Shown: positions 42,112 through 50,878, numbered from the stretch's first letter. The stretch is 64,000 bases of DNA from Acidobacteriota bacterium (GCA_016871195.1 VFZN01000011.1:28773-92772); one strand, 5' to 3'. Notes: a model not told the origin generated them from the sequence alone. A program made the numbers and translations.

Positions 42112-43491
42112 ATGCGCAGCATGGTCATGCCGCATTGCGCTCGACGGTTGAGTCTGCCACTCTTGTCACTGCTGGTGCTGCTGGTAGGCAGCCCGTCGGT
42201 GTCCATGCGCCTGCTGGCGCAGGCAGCCGCACCGAACCGCATCGACACGGTGGCGCCCATGGCACCCGAACTGGCGCCATACGGTTCGCACGACATCGGC
42301 GTGCGGACGTTGCGCGTGACCGACCCGCAGCGGATCGATGTGCTGAAGACCTCGGCCGGCGCGCCTCCCGTACGCAGCGATCGCACCTTGGTGATCGAGG
42401 CCTGGTATCCGGCACAGGTCCCTCCAGGGACGCCGCGCACCGGCACCTACGACGCGCTCGTGCGCGACGGCCGTACGCGCGTCACGCTGCACGGACGCGC
42501 GGTGCGCGAGGCCCCCCCGGAGGCGGGCCTGTTTCCGTTGGTGATTCTGTCGCACGGCTACCCGGGCACGCGCTATCTCATGAGTCATCTCGGCGAGAAT
42601 CTCGCCAGCAAGGGCTATGTGGTGGTCTCCATCGATCACACCGACAGCACCTACGACCAGCAGCTGGCGTTTGCCAGCACACTGTACAACCGCTCGCTCG
42701 ATCAGCTCTTCGTGCTCAAGGCCGTCGCGGGCCTGGCCGCAGCGGGCTCGGGCGATCCCCTGGCGGGTCATGTCGATGTGTCACGCGTCGGCCTGGTCGG
42801 CTATTCGATGGGCGGCTACGGCGTGGTCAACACCATTGGCGGCGGCTATGCCGATGCGGCGACCGTGCTACCGACGGCCCCGCCCAATGGCCTGCTCCGT
42901 GATCGCGCGGCCTCCAACCCAGGCTACCGTGCCTCGCGCGATGCCCGTATCCGTGCGGCAGTCGCGATTGGACCGTGGGGCATGCAGGCGGGTTTCTGGG
43001 ATGCCGCAGGACTGGCCGGCATCGAGATTCCCACGCTGTTTGTGGCCGGCAGCGCCGATGAGGTGTCGGGGTACGAGAAGGGCACACAAGCGATGTTCGA
43101 AGGCGCCATCAATGCCGACCGCTATCTCCTGACGTTTGCCGATGCGGGCCACAACGCGGCGGCACCGTACCCGGCCCCGCGTGAAGCCATCGAGGGCCCC
43201 GCACAGGCGGCGTTCGGCCACCACGCCGATCCGGTGTGGGACACCGTGCGGATGAACAACATCCTGCAGCACTTCACGACGGCGTTCTTCGGACAGCACC
43301 TCAAGGGCGATGCCGGCATGCAGAGCTATCTGACAGTGGTCCCGCAGGGACGCGCGGGGGTGTGGGCCGTCGACCGCGAGGGGACACCGCAGCCTGCCCA
43401 TACCTACTGGAAAGGCTTCAAGCGGGGCACGGCGCTCGGGCTGAGCCTCGAACACCGCACGCCGGCCCCGGCTCGCTCACCAGGTCAGTAG
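42112..43491 (+). CDS. Secreted alpha/beta-hydrolase (PAF-acetylhydrolase/dienelactone-hydrolase-like)
   Basis: 459 aa. Signal segment LSLPLLSLLVLLVGSPSVS, then VIEAWYPAQ and a hydrolase core: oxyanion motif ILSHGYPGTRYL, nucleophile GYSMGGYG, an acid near LFVAGSADEVSGYEKG, and the histidine in FADAGHN. The pattern matches predicted dienelactone hydrolases and platelet-activating-factor acetylhydrolase-like esterases; the substrate is unknown. Several ATGs (42112, 42121, 42127) could be the start. The 3' end overlaps convergent selA by 15 nt. Confidence 0.75.
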   Translation: MRSMVMPHCARRLSLPLLSLLVLLVGSPSVSMRLLAQAAAPNRIDTVAPMAPELAPYGSHDIGVRTLRVTDPQRIDVLKTSAGAPPVRSDRTLVIEAWYPAQVPPGTPRTGTYDALVRDGRTRVTLHGRAVREAPPEAGLFPLVILSHGYPGTRYLMSHLGENLASKGYVVVSIDHTDSTYDQQLAFASTLYNRSLDQLFVLKAVAGLAAAGSGDPLAGHVDVSRVGLVGYSMGGYGVVNTIGGGYADAATVLPTAPPNGLLRDRAASNPGYRASRDARIRAAVAIGPWGMQAGFWDAAGLAGIEIPTLFVAGSADEVSGYEKGTQAMFEGAINADRYLLTFADAGHNAAAPYPAPREAIEGPAQAAFGHHADPVWDTVRMNNILQHFTTAFFGQHLKGDAGMQSYLTVVPQGRAGVWAVDREGTPQPAHTYWKGFKRGTALGLSLEHRTPAPARSPGQ

Positions 43492-44838
43492 CTGCACCAC
43501 GCGGTCGGACTCGCCGTCGAGCAGGGTGCGCGGATCGAGGGCGACGCGGTCGCCCACGATGCGTGCCACGATGGGTATCGGCAGGGTGCGCAGGCGCGCC
43601 TCGAGGGCATCGGCCGTCCATCCGTCACGCGACAGGGTGACCAGGGTCGTAGGCAGCTCGAGTCCGGGAGCGCTGCCGCCACCGATGGCCGAAGAGCCGC
43701 GTACCAGCGACACCGTCCATCCGCAGCCGGCCAGGGCCGCGCCCAGCTGCTGTGCGCGCTGGTGCAGTGCGTCGGGTGTGAGCGTCAGCATCCGTCGCAC
43801 AGGCACTGTGTCGCGTGCGCGTCCGGCCAGATGTTCAATCAGGGTTGCCTCGAGGGCGCCGTAGGTGAGCTTGTCCACACGGAACGCACGCATCAGCGGG
43901 TGCTGGCGCAAGGGATCGACCAGGGCCCGGGTGCCCAGCAGGATCCCGGCCTGCGGCCCCCCTAGCAGCTTATCGCCGCTGACGCAGACAAGCGATACGC
44001 CGGCCGAGAGCGAGGCGGCGACCGAGGGCTCGTCGGCGAGTCCCGGGAGCAACTCGCCACTCCCCAGGTCTTCGACGACGGGAAGGCCGAGCCGGCGGCC
44101 GGTGTCAACCAGCTGCGCGAGTGACGGGCGTTCCGTGAATCCGTCGATGCGGAAGTTCGAGGGATGCACCCGCAGGATGAGGGCCGTGCGCGGGCCTGCA
44201 GCGGCTGCATAGTCGGCCGCCCGCGTGCGGTTGGTGGTGCCCACCTCGCGAAGCAGGCATCCTGACTGCGCCATGATATCGGGCACACGGAAGCCGCCGC
44301 CGATTTCCACCAGTTCGCCGCGCGAGATGACCACCTCGCGTCCCCGCGCCAGGGCCGCCAGCATCAGCAGTGTGGCCGCCGCGTTGTTGTTGACGACCAC
44401 GGCAGCCTCGGCGCCAGTCAGCGCCGTCAGCAGCGACTCGGCATGCACGCTGCGCGACCCGCGGCTGCCGCGGGTCAGGTCATATTCGAGATTGCAGTAG
44501 CCGGTGGCCACCTCGGTGAGGTGACGCACAGCGGTGGCGGGCAGCGGCGCCCGTCCGAGATTGGTGTGGATGATGACGCCTGTGGCATTAATCACAGGGC
44601 GAAGCGACCCTTGGAACTGTGCGACGAGCCTCGCCGCCGTGCGTCCCGTAATCGCCTCGGCCGGCGTCAGAGCGTCATCGGGCAGCGTGCCGGACTGCCG
44701 AAGATGCAGACGCACCTCGTCGGCTGCCTGCCGCAGCGCCGCGACGGTGGCGTCGTCGCCGTAGCGTGCCGTCAGGGTCCGCACATCATCGCGCTGCCGG
44801 AGGAGATCAAGGGACGGAATGTCGCGGACGCTAACCAT
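43477..44838 (-). CDS. selA: L-seryl-tRNA(Sec) selenium transferase
   Basis: 453 aa PLP enzyme that converts Ser-tRNA(Sec) to Sec-tRNA(Sec) with selenophosphate. VINATGVIIHTNLGRAPL and VVVNNNAAATLLML are diagnostic, and the PLP lysine is in CVSGDKLLGGPQAGILLG. The length is normal for the family. The usual partner selB is not beside it: the neighbours are a convergent hydrolase and two tiny unknown genes. TACCAT lies 8 nt before the ATG. Its presence implies the cell uses selenocysteine, but no selenoprotein is recognised in this window. Confidence 0.9.
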   Translation of the reverse strand: MVSVRDIPSLDLLRQRDDVRTLTARYGDDATVAALRQAADEVRLHLRQSGTLPDDALTPAEAITGRTAARLVAQFQGSLRPVINATGVIIHTNLGRAPLPATAVRHLTEVATGYCNLEYDLTRGSRGSRSVHAESLLTALTGAEAAVVVNNNAAATLLMLAALARGREVVISRGELVEIGGGFRVPDIMAQSGCLLREVGTTNRTRAADYAAAAGPRTALILRVHPSNFRIDGFTERPSLAQLVDTGRRLGLPVVEDLGSGELLPGLADEPSVAASLSAGVSLVCVSGDKLLGGPQAGILLGTRALVDPLRQHPLMRAFRVDKLTYGALEATLIEHLAGRARDTVPVRRMLTLTPDALHQRAQQLGAALAGCGWTVSLVRGSSAIGGGSAPGLELPTTLVTLSRDGWTADALEARLRTLPIPIVARIVGDRVALDPRTLLDGESDRVVQLLTW

Positions 44839-44846
44839 CGTCTGCG

Positions 44847-44852
44847 ATGGTA
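44847..44852 (-). promoter_or_regulatory. TACCAT box before selA
   Basis: On the minus strand TACCAT ends 8 nt before the selA ATG, without a ribosome site, matching the near-leaderless pattern elsewhere. Confidence 0.35.
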
Positions 44853-44907
44853 GCCCATCACCGCGGCGGACGCGGTCGACGCCCTTTCCAAAGGCACAGG
44901 CCCCTGT

Positions 44908-44913
44908 TAAGAT
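44908..44913 (+). promoter_or_regulatory. TAAGAT box before small unknown gene pair
   Basis: TAAGAT ends 9 nt before the ATG at 44923. The identical hexamer and spacing occur before dnaB. Confidence 0.4.
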
Positions 44914-44922
44914 CGTCGTCTC

Positions 44923-45162
44923 ATGTCCACGCGGACAACGCGCCCGTTCGAGCAGTTCTGGCCCTACGTCGAGAAGCGCGAGCGCCCCACCGACGACGAA
45001 CTCGCCGCCATCGACCCCGACCTTTATACGGCGCTGTTCGGGCCGCGTGATCTGCCATTCTCGTTCACCCTCGTTTTCGGTGCATTCGAGGGCGACGACT
45101 ATGGGCGCGCCGTCGAGATGGCCCGGGCTTCGGCTGAATACTGGCGGGTGGTGAGGGAGTGA
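44923..45162 (+). CDS. Small protein of unknown function
   Basis: 79 aa, acidic, soluble: PFEQFWPYVEKRERP, then DDELAAIDPDLYTALFG and FSFTLVFGAFEGDDYGRAVEMA. I recognise no family. It is divergent from selA across 84 nt and overlaps the next, even smaller gene as GTGA, so the two are translationally coupled. Amino-acid composition and codon use look like ordinary coding sequence. Confidence 0.55.
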   Translation: MSTRTTRPFEQFWPYVEKRERPTDDELAAIDPDLYTALFGPRDLPFSFTLVFGAFEGDDYGRAVEMARASAEYWRVVRE

Positions 45163-45329
45163 ACCTGCGCCATCGCGCCCGGTTCTATCCGACGCAGGCC
45201 CTGCGGATGCGCGATCTGTTCGAGGTGATTGGGGGACAGCCCAGCTGCGAAGTGCTCATCGACGACCGCCCCGTGCCGTATGCGCGGGATATGTGGCTGC
45301 CGATGCTGTGGTTCCTGCTACTGCCGTGA
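45159..45329 (+). CDS. 56-residue protein coupled to preceding gene
   Basis: GTG start overlapping the upstream TGA as GTGA. The product begins VNLRHRARFYPTQALRMRDL, contains IGGQPSCEVLIDDRPVPYA and ends with a hydrophobic WLPMLWFLLLP. It could be a membrane-tethered peptide with a single cysteine. No family is recognised. The overlap and shared direction are the main reasons to believe it is real. Confidence 0.45.
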   Translation: MNLRHRARFYPTQALRMRDLFEVIGGQPSCEVLIDDRPVPYARDMWLPMLWFLLLP

Positions 45330-45403
45330 AAGGAACGGCGCAGGTGGAAAAGGTGCCGAGGCGCCGAACGGATGACCGCCCGGCGCCACCGGTCACGCGT
45401 GCA

Positions 45404-45607
45404 TCAGACGCGAGTGACGTTGCCCGCCTGCGGTCCCTTGGGGCCGTCGACGATTTCGAACTCCACCGGCTGACCTTCGTCCAGCGACCGGAATCCCGAA
45501 CCCTGAATCGCCGAGTAGTGCACGAACACATCGCTGCCGCCTTCGCGTTCGATGAAACCGTAACCCTTGGCGTTATTGAACCACTTGACCTTGCCTGTAA
45601 TGCGCAT
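45404..45607 (-). CDS. Cold-shock domain protein
   Basis: 67 aa single cold-shock domain: [18 protein letters not shown] (RNP1) and [13 protein letters not shown] (RNP2), with [17 protein letters not shown] at the end. It binds single-stranded nucleic acid as an RNA chaperone. The roughly 150-nt untranslated stretch between this start and purH is long by the standard of this window, as expected for cspA-like mRNAs with regulatory leaders. A GAAGGCAGGAAGAAG stretch precedes the ATG. Confidence 0.88.
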   Translation of the reverse strand: MRITGKVKWFNNAKGYGFIEREGGSDVFVHYSAIQGSGFRSLDEGQPVEFEIVDGPKGPQAGNVTRV

Positions 45608-45761
45608 CGTTCTTCTTCCTGCCTTCGGTGGCCGTGCCACCCCACTAACGACCTGCAGACACCCGACGGGTGCCGCGCAGGCACATGGAAAGCCGCACAC
45701 CGCAGCTTTCGGGATCCGTTAAGCTGGACCGCCCGGAGAGTTTAAACGCCAGTTACATTCG

Positions 45762-47396
45762 ATGTCAATTAGAGACACCGTGCCAACAAAACGCGCCATC
45801 CTGAGTGTGTCCGACAAGACCGGACTCGTTGATTTCGGCCGGGGCCTGGCCGCCCGCGGCTTCGAGCTGGTGTCGACCGGCGGCACTGCCCGCACCCTGA
45901 CCGACGCCGGCCTGCCGGTCGTGAACGTCTCTGATGTCACCGGTTTTCCCGAGATGATGGACGGGCGCGTCAAAACGCTGCATCCGCTGATTCATGGTGG
46001 CATCCTGGCGCGGCGTGACCACCCGGAGGACCTGGCGCTGGCATCGGCCCATGGCATCGGGCTCGTGGATCTGGTGGTGGTGAATCTCTATCCGTTCGTG
46101 GAAACGGCCGCCCGGCCTGGCATCGCGTTTCCCGACCTTGTGGAACAGATCGACATCGGCGGTCCGAGCCTTGTGCGGGCTGCCGCCAAGAATTTCGGCG
46201 ATGTGCTGGTGGTCGTCAACCCTGGAGACTACCTGTCGGTCATCGAGGCCCTCGATGCCGCCGACGGCCCGTCACAGGCCTTTCGGTTCTCGCTCGCACA
46301 GCGGGCATTCGCGCACACCGGGGCATACGACACCGCCATCGCGTCAACGCTCGGCGAGTATCAGTCGGAGGGCCGCGGATTTACACGACCCGCGCCGTCT
46401 GGCCTGGTGACGCCCGGCCACCTTGTGATCGAAGCGCCGAAGCTGCGCGACCTCCGCTACGGGGAAAATCCCCATCAGTCCGCCGCCTGGTATGCCACCA
46501 CCCCGGCCACCGGGCTGGGGAATCCCCGGATCCTCCAGGGCAAGGAACTGTCGTTCACCAACCTGCTCGACCTCGACGCCGCTGCGCGGATTGTGCTGGA
46601 GTTCGAGGAACCGGCCGCCGCCGTCATCAAGCACACCAATCCGTGTGGCGTCGCGACGGGCGAGACCCTGGCCGAGGCCTACGTCCGTGCACGCGAGGCC
46701 GATGCCCTTGCAGCTTTTGGGGGGATCGTCGGACTCAGCCACCCGATCGATGCCGCCACAGCCACGACCCTGGTCTCGACGTTCATCGAGGCAGTCGTGG
46801 CCCCCGGCGTCAGTGACGATGCGCGTGCGATTCTGGAAGCCAAGCCCAACATGCGTGTAGTCGTGGCCGACACGCGCAGTCTCCGCGGCGGTGCGGCCAG
46901 CCTGCGCCGCGACGTTCGGTCGATCCTCGGCGCTGTGCTCGTGCAGGAGCGCGATGTCGTCACCGAGGCGCACCAGCCGTGGCCGCTCGACGGGCTGCGC
47001 GTGGTGACGCGCCGCCAGCCCACGGCCGCCGAGTGGCAGGGGATGCGGTTCGCCTGGCGCGTCATGGCGCACGTCAAGTCAAACACGGTGATCTTCACCG
47101 ATGCCGTGCGGACACTGGCGATCGGTGCCGGACAGATGAGTCGGGTCGATGCCGTGAAGGTGGCCGCCGCCAAGGCGACGCGGTGGCACACGCTCGAGAC
47201 CAACCCGCTCGTCGGTAGCGTCGCGGCGTCTGACGCCTTCTTCCCGTTCCGTGACGGACTCGATGCGGTCGCCGCGGCCGGGGCCACGGCCGTGGTGCAG
47301 CCGGGCGGTTCGATGCGGGATGCGGAAGTCGTGGCGGCGGCCGACGAGCAGGGACTCGCGATGGTTTTTACCGGACGCCGCCACTTCCGCCACTGA
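45762..47396 (+). CDS. purH: Bifunctional AICAR formyltransferase/IMP cyclohydrolase
   Basis: 544 aa; it catalyses the last two steps of de novo IMP synthesis. An N-terminal MGS-like cyclohydrolase domain (AILSVSDKTGLVDFGRGLA, then STGGTARTL and GRVKTLHP) and a C-terminal transformylase domain with VIKHTNPCGVA are complete. The ATG at 45762 is only 2 nt after a TACATT box, so a GTG at 45780 (six codons later) may be the true start; family N-termini usually begin near RAILSVSDK. It converges on hldA. Confidence 0.92.
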   Translation: MSIRDTVPTKRAILSVSDKTGLVDFGRGLAARGFELVSTGGTARTLTDAGLPVVNVSDVTGFPEMMDGRVKTLHPLIHGGILARRDHPEDLALASAHGIGLVDLVVVNLYPFVETAARPGIAFPDLVEQIDIGGPSLVRAAAKNFGDVLVVVNPGDYLSVIEALDAADGPSQAFRFSLAQRAFAHTGAYDTAIASTLGEYQSEGRGFTRPAPSGLVTPGHLVIEAPKLRDLRYGENPHQSAAWYATTPATGLGNPRILQGKELSFTNLLDLDAAARIVLEFEEPAAAVIKHTNPCGVATGETLAEAYVRAREADALAAFGGIVGLSHPIDAATATTLVSTFIEAVVAPGVSDDARAILEAKPNMRVVVADTRSLRGGAASLRRDVRSILGAVLVQERDVVTEAHQPWPLDGLRVVTRRQPTAAEWQGMRFAWRVMAHVKSNTVIFTDAVRTLAIGAGQMSRVDAVKVAAAKATRWHTLETNPLVGSVAASDAFFPFRDGLDAVAAAGATAVVQPGGSMRDAEVVAAADEQGLAMVFTGRRHFRH

Positions 47397-47412
47397 GCGG
47401 CGTCGGGGCGGG

Positions 47413-48414
47413 TCACTCTGTGAACAGCGCGCGCAGGTCGTCTGCGCTGACCGTGGCCGCGCCGAAGCGCGCGACCACGATCCCTGCCGCCGCGTTGGCC
47501 AGCGCGGCCGCTTCGTGGGGCGCCGCACCGGCGGCCGTGGCCAGGGCCAGCGTGGCCAGCACCGTATCTCCCGCGCCCGTGACGTCGCTGACCTCACGGG
47601 TCGTCGCCGCCAGGGCCCCTTCCCCCTCGGCGTGGGTCAGCCAGAGTCCACGCTCGCCAAGCGTCACCAGCACGCTCTTCACCTGCGCGGTCTCGATGAT
47701 GGCGCGCGCCGCTGTCCGCGCATCCTCGTGCGACTGGATGCGGAAACCGACAGCGGCTTCAGCCTCGAGGTGATTGGGCGTGAGGCAGGAGGCCCCCGCG
47801 TAAAAGCGCAGGTCGGGCACCTTCGGATCAGCCAGCAGCGGACGACCGGTCACCTGCGAGTGCATCGCCAGACGGCGCATCACGGTATGGCTCAGGACGC
47901 CCTTGCGATAGTCGGACGCGACGAGCACACCGGCGTCCGCGGCTGCGGCATCGATGGCAGCGATCACGGCCTGCTCGGCATCGCCTGGCAGAGGCCGTTC
48001 CGTCTCGTAGTCGATGCGTGCCACCTGTTGGTTGCGCGTCGTGACCACCCTGACCTTGGTGGTGGTGCGCCGGTTGGCGGCCGTGATGAGGCCCGACGGG
48101 TCGAGCCGGCGTTCTTCCAGCATCGTCCTGAGTGCCCGGGCGTCGTCATCAGCCCCGACAACGCCGATGAGGGTGGCCGCGCCACCGAGAGAGGCGACGT
48201 TATGCGCCACGTTGGCGGCACCGCCCAGTCGGATGTCGTCGTGGTCGTGCAGCACCACCGGCACCGGTGCCTCGGGTGAAATGCGCGTGACCCGACCCAC
48301 GACGAATCGGTCGAGCATGACATCGCCCACCACGAGGACCCGCGCGGACGGGAACTGCCCGATGAGGGCGCGGGCGCGGGCCGGAGGCAGGGCGGGCAGC
48401 CAGTGTGCACTCAT
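47413..48414 (-). CDS. hldA: D-glycero-beta-D-manno-heptose-7-phosphate kinase
   Basis: 333 aa PfkB-type sugar kinase: VLVVGDVMLDRFVVG at the N-terminus, RLGGAANVAHNVASLGG, and the C-terminal VTGAGDTVLATLALA anion-hole and catalytic Asp. It corresponds to the kinase half of HldE (RfaE domain I); no nucleotidyltransferase half is attached. It would follow GmhA (22075-22656) in ADP-heptose synthesis. The ATG overlaps the upstream O-antigen-ligase-like gene as ATGA. Confidence 0.85.
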   Translation of the reverse strand: MSAHWLPALPPARARALIGQFPSARVLVVGDVMLDRFVVGRVTRISPEAPVPVVLHDHDDIRLGGAANVAHNVASLGGAATLIGVVGADDDARALRTMLEERRLDPSGLITAANRRTTTKVRVVTTRNQQVARIDYETERPLPGDAEQAVIAAIDAAAADAGVLVASDYRKGVLSHTVMRRLAMHSQVTGRPLLADPKVPDLRFYAGASCLTPNHLEAEAAVGFRIQSHEDARTAARAIIETAQVKSVLVTLGERGLWLTHAEGEGALAATTREVSDVTGAGDTVLATLALATAAGAAPHEAAALANAAAGIVVARFGAATVSADDLRALFTE

Positions 48415-49586
48415 GCGTCGGCCCCATCGCCGCGCGCGGCCGCAAACGGCAGCGTCATCAGCACGAGCAGCAGCATGAGGAATTCCGAATCGCCGAAGTT
48501 GTATTCAAAGAATCCGGCGACCAGCATCGCCACAATCGCCCCGATGCCGGTGGCGGCCAGCGCCCGTGTCGTGGCGGTGCGGCGCATGCGCCAGAGGGCG
48601 CGCAGGGCAGTGGCGATGCAGGTGAGCCAGAGCATTAGGGCCGGGATGCCGCGCTCGGCGGCGATCTGCATGGGCACGTTGTGCAGGTGCGGGTTGCTGG
48701 CCTGCACGGCGGTGGCCGTGCGATACGTGGGATAGAGCGGCCCCACCATGTCGGGTCCCACGCCGGTCAGCGGATAATCGCGCACCATCGCCACGCCGGC
48801 CTGCAGCATCGCCACGCGGTCGCGGGTGGTGGGGTCGGTCATGTCGCCGATCGACTGCATGCGCGTGGTCAGCGCGTCAGGCGCCACGAGCAGTGCCACG
48901 GCGGCCGTGACGGGAATGAGGGCCGTGAGCCGGAAGTCCTTGACGAGAAACAGCACGGCGGCCCCGGCAGCGGCACCGACCCAGGCCCCGCGGGTCAGCG
49001 TCAGGGCCAGCGACACAACTAGTGCCGGCAGCACGAAGGCGGACCAGAGCCGGTCGCGTGAGCCGAACAGCAGCCGTGCGATGGTGGCGCAGATCACGAG
49101 CATCAGCGTGCCCGAGTAAGTCATCCAGTGGGACAGCGTGCCCTGCATCCGCCGTCCTAGGTTGTCGTAGTTGAGCACGCCGTATTGCACGACCCCGACC
49201 AGCGCACTGGCCGCGCCCACCGAGATGATGACGCTCAGCAACAGGTCGGCACGCCGCCCCCGGGCGAAATCGTAGACGACCGGCACGATCAGGAAGAGGG
49301 ACAGCTGCTTCGTGTCGACGACACTGATTGCGGGATTGGTGGAAAACCCGGCCGACAGCAGCGTGGCGACGCCGTAGGCGGCCAGCGGCCAGAAGAATGA
49401 TGGCGCCTTGAGCGTGCGATGAGCGGTCCGCTGCCGCACGAGCCAGGCGACGACGGCCACGCCCAGCAGGATCTGGGCGGCGGCGATCGAGAACTGCATG
49501 GTGGCGGCGAGGCCAGTGACCGCGCCCACGCCGATCCACTCGGTGCGCGACTGCGGAACGGGAAACGGAAGGGCCAGCACACTCAT
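48411..49586 (-). CDS. O-antigen ligase-like polytopic membrane protein
   Basis: About 391 aa with 10-12 hydrophobic helices. The large loop contains ATRDRVAMLQAGVAMVRDYPLTGVGPD-like features (TTRDRVAMLQAGVAMVRDYP, then LTGVGPDMVG) and NPHLHNVPMQIAAERGIPAL, the pattern of the O-antigen ligase/Wzy superfamily. Probably attaches or polymerises LPS sugars. The ATG at 49586 lies 2 nt after the heptosyltransferase stop; a TTG overlapping that stop (49592) is possible. Confidence 0.8.
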   Translation of the reverse strand: MSVLALPFPVPQSRTEWIGVGAVTGLAATMQFSIAAAQILLGVAVVAWLVRQRTAHRTLKAPSFFWPLAAYGVATLLSAGFSTNPAISVVDTKQLSLFLIVPVVYDFARGRRADLLLSVIISVGAASALVGVVQYGVLNYDNLGRRMQGTLSHWMTYSGTLMLVICATIARLLFGSRDRLWSAFVLPALVVSLALTLTRGAWVGAAAGAAVLFLVKDFRLTALIPVTAAVALLVAPDALTTRMQSIGDMTDPTTRDRVAMLQAGVAMVRDYPLTGVGPDMVGPLYPTYRTATAVQASNPHLHNVPMQIAAERGIPALMLWLTCIATALRALWRMRRTATTRALAATGIGAIVAMLVAGFFEYNFGDSEFLMLLLVLMTLPFAAARGDGADA

Positions 49587-49588
49587 GG

Positions 49589-50680
49589 TCAAATCGGCTC
49601 GGGCCTCAAGGGTACCTCAAGCACACGGCGGCACGCGTCGAGGACCTGTGCCACGGAAATGTCGGACAGGCACCGGAAATCACCAGTCACACACGTGCGC
49701 TGGTGACACGGCCGGCACGGGAGGGGACCGGCATCCACGGCCATGGACGGCACCGCCGGATCGCGCCACGGCATCGATCGCTCGGGTAGGGTGGGGCCAA
49801 ACAGCGCCACGACCGGTGTGCGGGTGGTGCCGGCCACGTGCAGGGGGCCGCTGTCGCCACCCACATACAGCCGGGAGAGGCTCACCAGAGCGGCAAGTTC
49901 CGACAGGTCAAACTCGCCGGCGCGAATGACGCGGTGCGCCAGTGGTCCGCTCAGGCGGCGCGCGTCTTCTGTGACCGCAGCCGCAGCGGCCGTATCAGAG
50001 GGGCCTGACGTGATGACGACGTGCAGCGACATCGGGTCGGAGGTGAGGGCGGCCGCAAGGGCGGCGAAGCGGTCGGCCGGCCATCGACGGAAGGGATTGC
50101 CGGCGCTCACGTGCAGGACGGCAACGGCGGCCTGACCGGGGACGCCGGCGTCAATGAGCCGCTGACGCACCGCCTGAGCGTCATCGGTGGATACCGGCAT
50201 GCGCACGGCGTTGATGGCGGGGTCAGCCGGGCCGATGCCGAGCGGGGCCAGCAGGTCCCACTGGTTCAGCACTGAATGGCGCGGTGGCGTCAGCGACGGC
50301 GTCCATGGCACCCGGTCGGTGTACGCCCATGTGCGGCCGGGAATGTCGTAGCCGATTCGGCGGGGCGCACCGGACGCGCGGGTCAGCAGCGCCGCGCGTG
50401 GTCCCCCATGCAGGTCGATGGCCAGGTCAAATTGTCGCGCGTGAAGCTCGCGCATCAGGCGCAGGTCATACGTCACCCGACGCAGCCCACGCGGACGCTC
50501 GACCACCAGCAGGTCGTCGATCTCGGGGAGGTGGCGCACCACCGGGGCTGCGGCCGTCTCGACGAGATAGGTCAGGCGGCTCCCGGGAAAGCGGTGGGCC
50601 AGTGCGGCGGGAATCGGTGTGGTAAACACCACATCACCGATGAGCCGCAGGCGGATGAGCAGGATGCGGCGGGGAGTCAG
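49589..50680 (-). CDS. Heptosyltransferase-like GT9 glycosyltransferase with CTG start
   Basis: 363 aa from an inferred CTG start. Family-9 features: N-terminal RILLIRLRLIGDVVFTTPIP, FDLAIDLHGGPRAALLT, VLHVSAGNPFRRWP, YVGGDSGPLHVAGTTRTPVVALFG, and a Cys-rich CRPCHQRTCVTGDFRC near the end. It adds heptose (or a related sugar) to the LPS core. The frame is open upstream but contains no ATG, GTG or TTG before the essential RLRLIGDV motif; CTG at 50678-50680 overlaps the preceding TGA as CTGA, exactly like the ATGA/GTGA overlaps elsewhere. The first GTG (50632) would remove the motif. Confidence 0.8.
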   Translation of the reverse strand: MTPRRILLIRLRLIGDVVFTTPIPAALAHRFPGSRLTYLVETAAAPVVRHLPEIDDLLVVERPRGLRRVTYDLRLMRELHARQFDLAIDLHGGPRAALLTRASGAPRRIGYDIPGRTWAYTDRVPWTPSLTPPRHSVLNQWDLLAPLGIGPADPAINAVRMPVSTDDAQAVRQRLIDAGVPGQAAVAVLHVSAGNPFRRWPADRFAALAAALTSDPMSLHVVITSGPSDTAAAAAVTEDARRLSGPLAHRVIRAGEFDLSELAALVSLSRLYVGGDSGPLHVAGTTRTPVVALFGPTLPERSMPWRDPAVPSMAVDAGPLPCRPCHQRTCVTGDFRCLSDISVAQVLDACRRVLEVPLRPEPI

Positions 50681-50847
50681 GGCTCGACCGAGGCCTCGTC
50701 GATCAGCATGACCGGAATGTCATCCTTGATCGGATAGACGCGGGCGCACGTTCGGCACTTGAGGGCCGTGCCGTCCTTCACCAGGACAACGGGTGTCTTG
50801 CACGCCGGACAGGCGAGAATCTCGAGTAGTTCCTGATCGACAGACAT
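50677..50847 (-). CDS. Trm112-family small zinc-ribbon protein
   Basis: 56 aa: LLEILACPACKTPVVLV, then LKCRTCARVYPIKDDIPVML. The pattern of two CxxC pairs and the PI-DDIPVML ending is that of Trm112/YcaR-like proteins, which in eukaryotes activate methyltransferases and in bacteria are often found beside LPS genes. It heads the LPS-related operon. TATAGT lies 6 nt before the ATG. Confidence 0.85.
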   Translation of the reverse strand: MSVDQELLEILACPACKTPVVLVKDGTALKCRTCARVYPIKDDIPVMLIDEASVEP

Positions 50848-50853
50848 AAAAGG

Positions 50854-50859
50854 ACTATA
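50854..50859 (-). promoter_or_regulatory. TATAGT box of LPS-related operon
   Basis: On the minus strand TATAGT ends 6 nt before the Trm112-like ATG. The mRNA would be nearly leaderless and cover Trm112-like, GT9, O-antigen ligase-like and hldA genes. Confidence 0.45.
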
Positions 50860-50878
50860 CACCGCTGAAACGGCCGGG

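Noticed and set aside
45327..45329. TGA as a selenocysteine codon in the 56-aa gene, prompted by nearby selA
   Set aside because: The downstream frame (KERRRWK...) shows no conserved-looking continuation and no SECIS-like hairpin is placed directly after the TGA.
45360..45388. GGCGCC inverted repeat downstream of the small gene pair and csp as a terminator
   Set aside because: Only a 7-bp stem with a 14-nt loop and no T-run; it could be chance in such GC-rich DNA.
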